Below are positions 49,401 through 62,119 of a DNA stretch of 64,000 nucleotides, in pieces. Location of the stretch: the NCBI GenBank assembly GCA_032358165.1, contig JAALGY010000031.1, positions 868,001-932,000 of the forward strand, read 5' to 3'. How positions within the stretch are numbered: the first letter of the stretch is position 1; the number at the start of each line of letters is the position of its first letter. This DNA comes from Diplosphaera chodatii. Taxonomy: Eukaryota; Chlorophyta; Trebouxiophyceae; Prasiolales; Stichococcaceae. The notes under the pieces were generated by a model. That model searched no databases. It saw only the letters and a list, made by a program, of their open reading frames with translations, and had not been told where the DNA came from. The position numbers and the translations under genes are program-made.

Positions 49401-52400
49401 GAGGCTGTTGGCGTCCTGCGCGAAGCGGGCCTCCATGACAGGCGATATGCGGCCGTCCATCATCTCGGACAACTCGCCGCCCAGGTTCTTGATGCCCTCC
49501 ACCTGGACGATGACGACTTGCTGAGGTGTTGCCAGACAGGTGCAATCACTGCCATCCCGAACACAGAATAGCTTCCTGAGCTGACAAGGAAGTCGCTCAT
49601 GCCACAGGATGCTGTTGTACATCTTTGGGGTGACAGGGGCTTGTTGTAGTAATTGCGCACCTGCTTGTCGGGCTTGCGGTGGTTCAGCAGCATGAGGCCC
49701 TCCTCCCAGGCCGCCTCCACCTCATCGTCTGGCCGCAGCGGCTCTGCATCTGCAGTAGCGATGGTCGTGATGGCTTTTGCAGGAGACATGCTGCCAATTA
49801 CACCAGTGCATGTGCCAACTGGAGGGTCGTGAGCAAGCACTGCATATGCTCCAGCAGCTGCCGTGGTGCTGCCGGGTGACGGGAAGCAAAGCGTGCATGC
49901 GGCAAGACCACCAGCTTAGATGACGTCCACCTTTGTCAGTCTCATTGAAGACTGCTGGTGTGGCTGATGGCACCGGCGTAGGCATTGACGCATAGTGCGG
50001 CTGGCCAGGCGTTGCCATGTATGCATATGGCGCCGACTGCTGAGGTGGCAGCCGCACAGGCGTGCTACCATAGGCCGGCCTGCGCGTCAACGACTAGCCT
50101 TCAGCAATATGCTCCTCCCTCACGAAACGGACGCTCAAGGTGAGTTGTTGATCTGCACCAGACTTGTTGACAGCAACTTGGGGTTGACTATGGCTGGCCA
50201 TGGCTTTGCGGCGTGCATTTGACGACAGAAAGGCTTCACCCGCTGTCTGGCTGGCTGCTGGGTGGGACGCCATCGCCGCTGTGGTATGACGCCTCGCTGG
50301 GAGCTGACCGCTGGGCAAAGGATGCGCCATTGCCATAGCCGCCTGCATCGTGTGCTGGATACGCATCATAGTGAGGCGGCGGCAGCGGGTGCGATGGGTC
50401 TGCCGCGCCGTAGTAGCTGCCTCCGGCATACCCATTGCCGTAGCCGCCCGGGTACCTGCTTTGTGCACGGGGCCCATCAGCTCCAACATAGCAGCAGGGC
50501 AATGGATGCAGGTGCCCAAGAGTGCTTTACGCTTCACGACGATCCTTGCCCAACTGTCACTGACGAAGACCCGCACCCAGCGTCAGACGGCTGCGCCTGC
50601 TCCTCCCCGTACTCTGAGTAGGTGCGGCCCAGCCGCTCTGCCCGCTTATACCCGACCTCCATGCCCTACAGCATGTGAATTGAAAAAGGCTTTGGCATAA
50701 CGCAGCAAGTGCTGGTGCCACCTTTCAACTGCGACTGCCATGTGACACCCCTGGAGCAGCAGTGCTTCGTTGCAGCTCTCGGTGCTTGAGGCATTGTGTT
50801 GTCTTTGGATGGAAGACCTGCCAACAACATCGGTCGGACACCTGCAACTGCTGCGATGTGAGCAGGCAGGGCGCCCAGCAAGTTGCCGATCCACAGGCCA
50901 GAGGCTTGCCTGTGCGGACGCTTGCTTGTCGGTGTACTTCAGGCGCTCCTCTATGAGGCTGTGCTGCTGGTCGGACAGCCGGCCGACCAGCTTCCACAGA
51001 GCAGCCGGACCCTCCTGCCGGTAGGCCACCTCCATCACGCCCAGAGCAGCCGCACGCACACCCCGGTCCTTGTCCGTCACCAGCTGCAGGAGCAAGCTAG
51101 CACGTGATGCGCAATTGCTGCAACATCAAAGCACTGCTTACACATGCATTTGTTTGGGTTTATCGAAACCCAAGTAAACGAAGTCACGTCGAATTCCGCA
51201 TCGCTGGCGTCCCGATCTCATGTGCAATCTGCTGATCTCACCTGCGCTATGGCAGGCAGCGGCTTGTACCGGGCGCCCTGGTACACGATGATGCCTTCCT
51301 GGTCGATCAGCTCGCCCAGCACCTGCGCACGCACAGATGGTCGGAGTTAGGCAGGAAAATGCACAAGAACAACCATGGCCACATCTGCACAAAGAACATA
51401 CACCCGAGCCGTCGTGCCGTTGTGCTTGCTGATCATTGCACTGTCACAGCAGTGCGCCGTGGCACCTTGCATGACGGGGCAAGACCACATACGCACCTCG
51501 ATGGCCTCGGTGCGGGTGCGGTTGTTCTTGGACTGCAGGCCCAGCACCAGGAACTCGCACACGCGCTGCGACTCGAACACCCCGCAGCACGCCTTCAGCA
51601 GCTCTCTGTGCTGGGCGCGGATGCGCTCCTGTGGGGCCGCAGCCAGAGTTTGCATCAAGATTGCCGTCATATGGCAGCATCACATCCTTGTCATGCACGT
51701 TCACAGCTGAGTGGCACAGCAGGTTGCGTGCTCAATCAGGCTCAGCAGTCATGTCTCGCTAGCTGGTTGCTGACCTGGCTGTGGCCGGCCTTTTCAACAA
51801 GGCAGGGCAGCAGCAGGTGGGCCTCCGCATCTGCCAGCTTGTAGCCCTGCATCAACACGACAAGCCCCAGCATTTGCGAAGGACGCACACCGCTGCCGAT
51901 TCACATTCAGGCTTAGGCATGCTGTACGCCAAAGTGAAGCTGACAGGAGGAAGCTGCTGCACGCAGGAGGTAGGTAAAGGGCTCAGAGCGTACGTTTTCG
52001 TACAGTGTGTTGAGCAGGGCGTTGGTCAGCTCGCAGACTTTGACGAGCGCCTGCATGTTGCCCTCACACAGGCGCAGCACCACCCAGCGGAACACCAGGT
52101 CCAGCGCCGCCAGCACCGCGTCAAAGTCGTCCGCCAGCGCCGACAGCAGCATGTCGATCGCTGCTATGTGGCGCGTGAAGTCCTTGCCGAAAAGCGCCGC
52201 CCTGCAGACCACCACCTTGCATCAAGCTCGCAGCCATGTCTACTTGCAGCCACTCGAGCAGCTCTTTGGGACTGCCGACCTTGCACATGTGTGAACTGGT
52301 GCCTGCAAGCGCTTTACAGCTTGTGCCACATCGTGCCAGACCAGTAGTCTGGTGGTATATACTACGACCGCAACACGAGGAGCCTGACATTGTACGTAGC

Positions 52401-55400
52401 ACGTTGCTCAGTCAGCGTCCTTCTGACTTTGCTCACTGTATCTACATACTCAGATGACAATATGTGCACCTGAGTGCCGGAGAAGCCAGGGGCGTGAACT
52501 CGGCGCGCAGCATGTCCTCCTCCTCAGGGCGCGGCGACTCGAACTTGCCGCCCTTGAAGTGCAGGCCCCGCAGCCGCGCCTCCTTCTTGGTGCTGCGCTG
52601 CAGCAGCGGCTGCGGCGGCTCCTCTGCCGCTGGCGCCAGCAGCTGCAAGTATGCCATCCAAGTGAGCTTGTCGCGGTGCTGCTGGTATGCACAGCTCCCG
52701 CGCACATGCAGGGAACGACGACACACACGAGCGTTGCTGCACTTTTGGCAGCGTTCCTGCACTCAGCTCACCGGAGCGTTAGGGAACGCGGTGGCCGGCC
52801 GACGCGGCTGGTCGGGCTGTGGCGAGTCTGGGTCTGCTGCTGCGGTTGTTGGGCGGCCTGCACAGTACACGTCTGCATGTGAATGTACCTGACTGACATA
52901 CACAAGTTGTCAGGATAGCCCTGAAACAGCTGACTTGAATGTCACCTGCCATGACACAGCAGGACCCGGCAATGGTGGTGTGCTTGCCTGGTGACACCAC
53001 AGCTGCGGGCGCTGCCTGCACCGCAGCCGCCATGCCGGAGCCGGGCTGCACTTCATGCTTGGCCAGCAGCTGCAGCGCAGGTGCCTTCTGGCCCCCGCCC
53101 AATGACTGCGCCGCCTTCAGCACCGCCGCGCCGCCGTGCGCCTGTGCCGACCGGAGCGCAGGGCGGATCACCATCTGTGAATCCCCTTGAGACGCACGTG
53201 CAACTTCGTATAGATAAGCGCAAGACCACAGTCCAGGATGCCGCACCTCCACCATCTGCTTGACGAGGGTGTTGCCACCTTCACGCACTGCGGAGCTCTT
53301 GTCCGCTGCTGCAAACACGGCAATGCGCAGCCCAGTGTCCAGACTCCTGGCGCCCTGCAGTGCCCAAGACGTTCTCCGTATCACATTGAAACAGAACGAA
53401 TTGTCGTGCAGAAACTATATGGTGGCTTGCAATCCACATGGCCATCCTGGTCGAACTGCAGACTTGTACCAAGTCACAGCCAGGACGCACCTGCTCCGCT
53501 GCGAGGGCACCGCCCAGCCAGGCGATGGCGGCAGTGCGGCCCTCGGGGCTCATCTTGGGGGCCACGGCAGCGTCGTGCATTGCTGGCGCCAGGCGCTCAA
53601 GGGGCACCCGGCCCCGCTCGCCCACCCAGTCGTCCAGCATCGTGATGACTGCGTCCCTCACCTGATGAGGCACCAAGTGCACGCTTGGTGATGAGGCGCC
53701 CCGCTGCTATGACCACAAATTGTGACTCCGGGCGAGCATGCAGCCGACCTGGCATGCACTTGCGCACCGGCTTCTTCTTGTCGGCGAGGCAGTTCAGCGC
53801 GGGCGACAGGCACTGCCGGGCGGCGCGCTCCACAGCGGGGCCCATCGCGCGGCCCAGCGCCCCCAGCAGCAGCAGAGCGCGCACGCCCAGATTGCGGTTC
53901 GAGTCGTTGAGCCGCGCCTGCACCGCACGGTGTGGTCACCAATGTGCCAACTCTGCCGTTGTGCACCTGCCACGCACGGCTGCGGCTTCATCCAAGCAGT
54001 GCGAGCTGTTGAAGTTGCCATGTACATCATGATGCTGTGCGGACACACACCTTCAGCGCGCCCATGAGGTCGCCGACATTGGGGCCGATCCGACCGCCGG
54101 CTGCTGCTAGCATGCCATCGACAGCCTCCAGCCCAGCTGCGCGCTCCTGATCATGCACAAACAGATATACGCCTTGTGCAGCTGATCTTCGGACCCCGAG
54201 CACTGCGTCATGCCGTACGAATTGTTCCTTGTGTGTACAGTGCAGCTTTCACCTTCCAGTTGGCACTGGCCAGCCGCCGCAACAAGTCGTCAGTGATGTT
54301 GACGCTGATGTCGGTGCGCGGCAGCAGGTCGGCGGGGTCTGCTGCTGCTGCTGCTGGAGCAGCGTCTGCTGGTTCTGACTGTGCAGAGCCTACCCCCTTA
54401 CGGCGCCCCTTTGCCGTGTTGGCGCTGCTGCCCCGTATATGCCGTGATGGCACCACCTGCGAGCAGGCGGAGGGAACCACTGCCCAGGGGTGCACGATGC
54501 TGACAGTCTGCAATGCCGGACTGTTGCTGGACACTGAAGACAATGTCATAGCAAGGTCTCCTGTGCCCGGCCAACAAATGCTGCCGCTAGGCGTGTGAAG
54601 CAGGGGCGTACCGCCTGCAGCGGGTTGGCGGCAAAGGCCTCCTCGATCGTCGCCAGCTGCGCGGGCTTGACATCCGTTCGCACCATGTCCGCCAGACCGG
54701 GTCCCAGCTGTCTGTGCGCTCGCGCAAGCAGCATGACAGCCTGCACACCACGAAAGGCAGACGCTTCAGGTGTTGCTGACAATGATCGAGGCAACAGGCT
54801 GAGGTATCAACTCGTTGAGCCTATGATACCCACCTTGCCCATTGCAAGTACCAGTGCGTGTCGAGTCCAACAAAGCTGAGGAGCCGTGATGCCCAGGTCA
54901 GCATGACAGTGTGCTATTGACGAGTGTGCAGCAGCAGCAGGCCATACCGCCGAGCGGACGGCTGCGTCGCGCGACTCCAGGTCGGCAATACACCAGCTGA
55001 TGAGGTGACGAACATCTAGCATGGCCACGCCAAAGTCATCGACTGCGGTAGCAATCCAGCCCAGCGCCTCCGACAGGACCTGCATACAATACAGCCGACC
55101 GTCGCCGCCACACACACCCTGCCACATGTCTGGCGGTGCGAGACACCTGCAGGCTTTATGGGTCATGCTAGTGTCGAAGGCGGACTGGATGAACCTCACC
55201 TTGGGGCTCTTGTGCAAGGATGCCTTCTTGTGAAGCTGTGTGGCCACGAACTGCGGTCCAACTGCCTCTGCCAACGCTGACAGCAGTTCGCCAGCAGGCG
55301 TTTTCAGCTTGGCGTCCGACAACTTGTCAACCTACAAAGTAGGGTTTTCATGATGGTTAACCACCACCTTTCCGCAGTCCAGCATTAGCTTTCCACACTG

Positions 55401-58400
55401 ATCGAGTCCCCCAGCTATGAGACATCCGGCACAAAGCACATACCAGCCCTGAGATGGCCACAAATGCGTCGCGCTTGTTCACGGTGCTGCAGTTCTGCGC
55501 CACTGTCGCCATGAGCTGAATCATCTTGCCAAACACCTGCAGGATGTTCCTGATGTGTAAGCCAGCAGCACAGCGAAGGTGTTCCTGTCTGTGCTAGCAT
55601 CAGCACGCGCGCGCTCAACTCAGCAACCAGTCTCCTACCTGGAAGTTCTTTTCAGCCCAGCCAGGGATGAAGGACACACAGTGGATCAGGCTGGCCTCAC
55701 ACTTGTTGGGATCCTCCTCAATCTGCAGCCCAAACGGTGTGTGTCCAGCATCGCAATGCCATGTGCTCTGGAATTGTGCAATGCGCAGACAAGTGGACAG
55801 ACGTGAAGCATGCACACCTTTTCTTGCATGTAGGCCATGGTCTCGAGCCTCTCCTTCCAGTTGGTGCCCACCAAGCTCGGCACAACTGTGTCTCCGAACA
55901 GGGCAGTCAACCGCTCCTCGGCCTGCAAGCATCCCGTCAGTATTGCTCAAGCACGATGGAAGAGGGGCTAGCAGGAAATGATGCCACAGTTGGGTGGCTG
56001 GAGTACATGAGATGCCCATGCTGCACCTGTAGACGGTCCATGGCCCCCGCTGACAGCGAGGCGTCATCATCGTCCGCAGGACCCGAGGCGGCTGCGGATG
56101 TGGTGCGGGCTCGTGGGGCAGCGTTCCGGGCTGCTGGCGCGGCGCCCGCCTGGCTGCTCCGCGGCGAGGTCGGCAGCGAGCCCACCTGGGACGGCGCCCG
56201 GCTGCGACCAGCACGAGTCCGGTGCTGGGCAAGGGCTCGTGTGCACCAGTGAGCCAGCTAAGTACCTTGCTGCAGTTCACCCAAGCCGGTGAGGCCCATG
56301 CACTCCTCTTCTTTACTGCTGGTTCGCAGAGCATGGCACCCACATGGTCCTGTGTGGCTGCACCTGGAGGCAGTGGTGGAGGGAGCCGCCGAGGCAGCGG
56401 GCGTTGAAGCGCCGGTGGCACTGCCGCCACTGCCTGCCACCATGTCCGCCAGCAGCTTGCGCCGCTTGTCGTCCAGCACCTTGTCTGTGGCGCGTGCCAG
56501 GCCTTTCGCGTCCTTCGCTGTTGTGGCAATCGCAACCAGGGCCTGCAGGTTCATTGTATGTCGTGTCAGCATTTCAAGAGGATCCGCTACATGTCTGTGG
56601 AGGAGAGGTGTTCGAATGGTGCGGTGCCACACAATGCCGCCTGCATGGACCGTACGGTGCAGCGCAATCATGTCAGCTGCAGACTATATATGTTGGTGAT
56701 GCTGACTGGACAATGCTCGCCTGCAGTGCCGCCTCCCGCACATCGGGCGCCGGCTCCATGGCGGCTCTGGCGAGCGGCGGCGCCAGCACCGCCTGCGCCT
56801 TTGCAGCCTCCTTTGCTGGTGCTCGGCTGACAGCCGTGCGCAGCACCTGCAGGATGCCATGCACAGCTCGACACACCAGGTGCACTTTGCCATCATGAGC
56901 CATGCCAGCCTAGCGTTGCTCTTTCAGCCCCGCTCCGCACTCCCTTCGCTTACATGGTATTGAGGTGATATTGGCACCTGGAGTGCGCCCAGCTTTGGCT
57001 TTGGCAGCTTGCCGGCGGCCACAGTGGCGTAGTCTTCTGCCACGTCGCTGAGGGAGAAGCAGTATCTGCAGCGAGGTCGGAAAGCTTTAGGACAAATGGG
57101 TTGCAGCAACCTGAGCTTGAAGAGATGGACATGCACAGTTGGACCCTAACCACTCCTCAGCTGCAGACAGGACTTGCGGGTGGCAAACTACCATGAAGCA
57201 GTGCTGTTCCCAGCGGCATGAAACCCTCTCACTTGTGCATGATGACCAGCGCATCGTTGGTGGCACGGCACACGCCCGTGTTCTTGTCCTTGAACTTGTC
57301 CAGCAGCACCGGCGCAAACGACTTTGCCGAGCTGTGAAAGTCCCTCCGCAGGCCCTACACCAGAATGGGCAGCAGCATCGCCTACAGGGTGGCTGTCGTG
57401 GGAGGACTGTGTCCACATATATGACTGTGTGTTGGCATGCGCAGTTTCAAAGTTTCAACAACCTTGGCGAGGGCGCCGACGCAGGAGATGGCCTCCGCGA
57501 CACACACTACATTGCTGTCCTTGGTGATGACGACCTTCAGGCGACGCAGCACATCGCCAAAGTCGCCAGGCGCCAGGTGCGGTGCCGCTGTTGACACCAA
57601 GACATCAGTTTTCGTGTCATGTCGTCTGACCATTTGCAGCTAGCAGGACACACTTTTGCATGGTAGCTACAGTGTTGGCATGAAGACCAATACTCAAGCA
57701 TGACCACCTGCAAGGGTCTTCAGCTTTGTGAGGATGTCGCGGCGCGCTGACCACTTGGCTGTGTTGGCCACCTCGTCATCAAAGGTGCGCAGTTCTGGCA
57801 GGATGTCCACTGGGTCACTGATATCATACGCATCCACACCCTGCAGTGCAGGCAGTGATACGTTCAGACCACAAGCAGCTATACCAGCCACTGCAGATCC
57901 TGCTGTACATGCACCTGCAGGCTCCAAGACTGCTAATTGTGTATCACAGCCGCAGGATAGCCGCACCTCTTCCTCTTCTTCCACTGCTGCTGGCAGACCG
58001 GCTGTGGGTGCGGCGGCCTCGCCGCTGGCACCTGGGACTGCAACCTCCTGCTGCGCTGCCGCCTTTGCTGCCTCCTTCCTTGTCAGCCGCTGCAAAACAG
58101 CGTAGTAGCGGTGACCACTCAGCCCATGACGCTGTGACATGCAAGACCCTCGCTTTGCAGTGGCGAAGGCTGCATGTGCTGTATAAGACTGAGCATGTGC
58201 ATGGCCGGGGCGCTGCTCACCTCGGGTTGTGGCTTGCCAGGCGCATCAGCCACGGCCTTTTCCACATCCTTGCGCATGATATCCGACATCTTCGCGATCA
58301 GCGTGGGCTCCACTGCCGCCATGCCAAGCCACCGGCATGCCAGCACCTATTTTGTACACGGCATTGTGAGCGCACGCACGTGCAAAAACGGGATACTTGC

Positions 58401-59446
58401 GTCACGCATGGCCGCAGCAGCACCATATCTGTTCGAAGTGGCGGCAGACCTACCGTGATGGACTTGGCGGCATCGCGCACTGGTCCCTGCTTCGAGTCGA
58501 AGAGCTTGGGCAAAGCCGCAAAGAGCGGCTTTGGTGGAATGGCCTTCAACCCGAAGGTGCTGCAAGCAGAGGCACGCGTGTCGAGATGGCATGGCTAGGG
58601 AAGCTGAGAGCGGCCCACAGCAATCACGCATGAGCCAGTTTTGCTGACCTCACTGCCTTCTCCGCCAGAACTGCTGCTGCCTGAACTGTTTTGGGCACTT
58701 TGTCGTCAAATGCCTTGGTGATGGCAGTCTGCAAGCGCAGGGCTCAGACTGTTGCTGGTTGTGCCACGCCCCCAACGAAGCACTTCCGTGGCGGGTGTAA
58801 CAAGACGGTACAGGATGCGTACAAGCATCAACAACAACCCACCATGACAACCTCGCCCTGCTCGAGCTCGATGAATGCCAGACACACTTCTGTGCCCTTG
58901 GCCACCGTGTGCACCCGCTGCTTCAGCACCTTGGTCGCAATGTTCGCACATGCTGGTTCTGCAATCCTGTGGACAGCAGCCGCAACAGTCAGCAACCTGC
59001 ATCATGCATGAATTGGTCAGCACGGTGGCCGCATTCATGCAGTGCCGTGATGGCGCTCACTGTGCAGCCTGCGCCTCGTCGCAGACCGCAAGATAGGACT
59101 GCAGCGCCTCCAGCGCTGCGTCCTGTGCCGCTGCATTGGCATCCCCAAGCCCCTTCGCCAGCATGCCGCCTGCTCATGACATGCAATGCTGTTTTAGCAG
59201 CTGCGATGTGCTGAATGCTGCCACAAAGTGCATGCATGCACAGGGGCCAGGCGTTATTTCATGGCTCAGTCATGTGCAGCGCTCACCAAAGCCCGAGTCT
59301 GGCGCGATGCCACGCTGGCTTGCCGCCTTGGCGTCCACATATGCATCGCGCCGGATCTTCCAGTTGCGGTCCGCTACACGCTGAGCATACGGCCATTCCC
59401 TGGCCTCGCGCAAAAGAGTCTCCTCGGCCTCTTGGCCGTCTGCCAT
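46469..59446 (-). CDS. MOR1: XMAP215/MOR1 family microtubule polymerase (multi-TOG protein)
   Basis: TOG-domain protein that adds tubulin at microtubule plus ends. Spread over more than 40 short exons. The start at 59446 gives MADGQEAEETLLREAREWPY, then VADRNWKIRRDAYVDAK, which matches the MOR1 N-terminus (LPWEDR, HKNWKVRNEA). HEAT-repeat TOG exons follow, for example about 58465-58560 (PPKPLFAALPKLFDSK), about 57240-57350 (FKDKNTGVCRATNDALVIMH), about 55200-55330 (ELLSALAEAVGPQFVATQLH), about 53765-53930 (CLADKKKP), about 53500-53660, about 52030-52200 (FGKDFTRHIAAIDMLLSAL), about 51500-51630 and about 50940-51085 (LWKLVGRLSDQQHSLIEERL). A Gly/Tyr-rich linker is at about 50235-50490. C-terminal helical exons include about 48970-49180, about 48577-48770 (ALNVLMLKTLENSNRTYAFT), about 48275-48415 (VLMAVDEFFRQLGLTEI), about 47970-48065 (IIRAYIDLNLLTLHQ) and 46469-46578, ending FKPYGQSS then stop. 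Charged Ala-rich linkers lie between TOG units (for example near 54340-54470). Confidence 0.92.
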
Positions 59447-60079
59447 CACCGCCTCCGGACCGACTGCCTTTGCATGAGCTGATCGTTGTGCGGCAGGGTG
59501 CGCACAAGCGCGGTTTCCTGCTGTGAGTGCTGGTGATGATCGCTTTGGAAGGTACAGATCGCAGGAACAGCTATGTGCGTCAGTCTGGACGCCGTTGCGC
59601 ACCGTCCAAGGGGAGATGCAGCCTCAGTTCGAGAAACGTTGGGTGTGATGCAGTTCAAGCTGCGAGACAAGCTTTCGTGTGGTTTGGCTGCTCAGCAGGC
59701 GGTCCCGCGGCTTGAGTTCACACCTCAGCCTATTCTAGATTGCCGCGGGTGATTCCAAGATGGGCCTAATGGGTCAGCAGCGTTGATGCGCTGCATCTTC
59801 AGAGCTGTCTTTTTGAGTTGCCAGCATGGCACTTGCGGGTGCCGAGATCTTGGGGACCAGCACGCCATCCCCTTCTATGTGCTGATCTGCGCTGTTCCAC
59901 ATTTGCCTGGGTTTGCGAAGCTTAACCACGAGGCAAAGGCAGTCAGAAGGTGGAGCCTCGTGACAGGATAGACTGCCACTCAGTGCTGTACCACCTGCAC
60001 GTCTGCCTCAGCTTGCTTGTAGAGTGTTAGGCTCAGCATCGACAGAGTCTGACGTGAAAGTTGAAGGAGAAACCGCGCC
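59447..60079. other. Divergent intergenic region between MOR1 and the CPSF6-like gene
   Basis: About 630 bases that must carry both promoters. Two short plus-strand open frames here (59527-59715 and 59783-59971) lack family resemblance and splice context. No TATA box was recognised. Confidence 0.45.
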
Positions 60080-61741
60080 ATGGACGATGACTTTGGAGAC
60101 GACGAGGACTTTGGTCTTGGAGGTGCACATGCAGCCGTGCCGCGCCATCACGAGATGATTTTGCTAGCCCACTCATTGGCCGCTCATCATCTGTGCGTAC
60201 CTTTAAAGGTCCATGTGACATGCAGGTGACGATCTACAGGAGGAGGCGCCTGCACTGCAGCAGTTGAGCAGTACTAGTGGCAATGCCGCACCAGTGGAAG
60301 CCGCCATGCCTGCAGCACCAAAGCAGCAAACACAGCGGGATGACTTCGGCGCTGACGAGCTGTATGGGGACATCCATGACGGGCTGCCGAAAGTCGAGAA
60401 TGGCGCACAAGTTGCACATGCGCCACAGCCACAGCCCGGCCCACAGGCCCACCAGCAACAGCAACAGCTGCAGCAGCCTGCACAGGCACAGCAGCCGCAG
60501 GCAGCAGCGCAGCAGCCGGGCAGGCCGCCTCCCGCTGTGGCACTGCCGATGCAGCGGGAGGGCAGCAGCGGGGCGGGCGCCAGCTCTGTGGTGTTTGTGG
60601 GGAACTTGCAGTGGTGGACAACCGATGCTGAGCTGGAGGCAGCCTGCGCAGAGTTCGGGCCCGTGTCAGCGGTGCAGTTCACCGAGGACAAGTCCAACGG
60701 CAGGTCGAAAGGGTATGCCAGAGTGCACTTCTCAGATGCCACGGCGGCGGAGCGGTGCAAAGCAGGCCTCAGCGGGTGAGTGGGTTTGCCTGTGCTTGCT
60801 GGCCGCGTCCCCATTGCAGTGTATCCACAGCAGGCCCAGCCATGACAGGCCTCTGCATCAGGAGCGACAGGCAGAGTGCGTGTGTGACATTGTGGCGTAA
60901 TCTCTGCAGGCGCGACATCAACGGGAAGGCCTGCATCGTGACCATCTCCAGCTCGGCGCCAGCCCCGACGTCTGCCAGTCCCGTGAGTTTCTGTGTGGTC
61001 CCCATTGCTGACTCGAGCACGGGCGTGAGCTGTATATGTTTTAGAGGCTTCAGGCACAGTTGTGCAAGAGGGCTCAGGGCAACCTTTGATGTACCCTGAT
61101 CGCAGGCGGCTGCGCCACCTGCAAACTATGCAGATAGGGGACCGCGCCCGCCATTCATTGGCGGCCGTGGCGGCCCGCCTCCCAGCGGCTTTCCCGGTGG
61201 TCGTGGCCCAGGCGATGTCAGCGGTATGTTTCGGCCAGGCATGCCGAGCGGCATGGGCCAGGGCGCACCTGGACGTGGCATGATGGCTCCGCCCGGGATG
61301 ATGGGCATGGGCATGCCGGGGCGCGGCATGCTGCCTGTGCCCCCTGGCGGCGGCGGCATGGTGGCAGGCAGGGGCGGCGGCGGCATGATGGGGGCCAACA
61401 TGATGGGGCCCGGCATGAATGTCGGGATGGGCGGCCTGGCGGGCGGCATGCGGCCCTTCATGGGCGGGGGCCCTGGCCGGGGCGGCATGGGCATGGGCAT
61501 GGGACCAGGCAGCGGAATGGGCCCTGGCGGCATGGGCATGGGCCTGCCATCTCCATTCACACCCTCAGGTGACGCATCGCAACCCTCTGGTGAGCAACAT
61601 TGGACGAGGAGTGCTCACTGAGCTCAGGATCTCATTGCAACGTTGCGCTGAAGGTCATTTCCAATGCTCGCAGGTGGGGGTCTGTCAGCGGGCATGCCTG
61701 GTTTTGACATGCAGCCTGACAGCAAACGGAGGAGACTCTGA
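60080..61741 (+). CDS. CPSF6/CFIm68-like RNA-binding protein with RRM and Gly/Met-rich tail
   Basis: Likely large subunit of cleavage factor I, which guides polyadenylation-site choice in the nucleus. Five exons in phase: 60080-60122, 60226-60776, 60910-60982, 61106-61589 and 61674-61741. The start gives MDDDFGDDEDFGLG. An acidic N-terminus with DDFGADELYGDIHDGLP is followed by a Gln-rich stretch (about 60430-60520), then an RRM starting VVFVGNLQWWTTDAELEAAC with NGRSKGYARVHFSD, close to CPSF6 (GNLTWWTTDEDL). RRM residues continue across the third exon (RDINGKACIVTIS). Exon four is a long Gly/Met/Pro/Arg tail (MMGMGMPGRGMLPVPPGGGG), where animal CPSF6 is Pro-rich; the protein ends SKRRRL, a possible nuclear signal, and lacks an Arg/Ser domain. 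A second donor (CAG/gtgacg at 61568) could shorten exon four by 21 bases and stay in frame. Confidence 0.92.
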
Positions 61742-62119
61742 TGACGCTGTTGCTCTAGCTGTTCCGATGTCATTGGGGATTCTTTGGTCCACAAGACCGT
61801 GGCGTGCAACCAAGATGTGTGTTGCGATGGCTGGCTACAGCTGTAATCCAATATCCAATCTCCAATATCTCTACAAACCTGTCACAGTTGTCGCCTACAC
61901 TGCACAACTTGCCATGCTGCAGTCCACTCGTCATGCCAATGTACAACGTCGCAGCTCTCACAGGTTAGGCACTGAGCCTGTGGGTGAGTACCTCCCTCAT
62001 CTGTTATCAAGCCATGCTGTCATGTCTTCATTCTATAGTACCTCATGCACAGTACGAAGCACCACAGAGGCGTCACCCTCTCACGGCATACGGTACATGC
62101 ATCTTACAGCGGGCTTGCA
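61742..62119. other. Tail-to-tail intergenic region, CPSF6-like gene and small zinc-knuckle gene
   Basis: The 3' UTRs of two convergent genes. A TGTAA for the plus-strand gene is at 61842-61846; on the minus strand, TTACA at 62104-62108 (TGTAA) lies only 12 bases past the small gene's stop. An AT-richer patch with repeated CCAATATC units is at about 61847-61870. No coding exon is supported. Confidence 0.4.
61842..61846 (+). terminator. TGTAA polyadenylation signal of the CPSF6-like gene
   Basis: Exact TGTAA 101 bases after the stop at 61741, on the same strand, at a typical green-algal distance. Confidence 0.45.

Noticed and set aside
54340..54358. CTG/CAG trinucleotide run
   Set aside because: It encodes a short poly-Ala linker of MOR1 in frame; too short to call a functional repeat.
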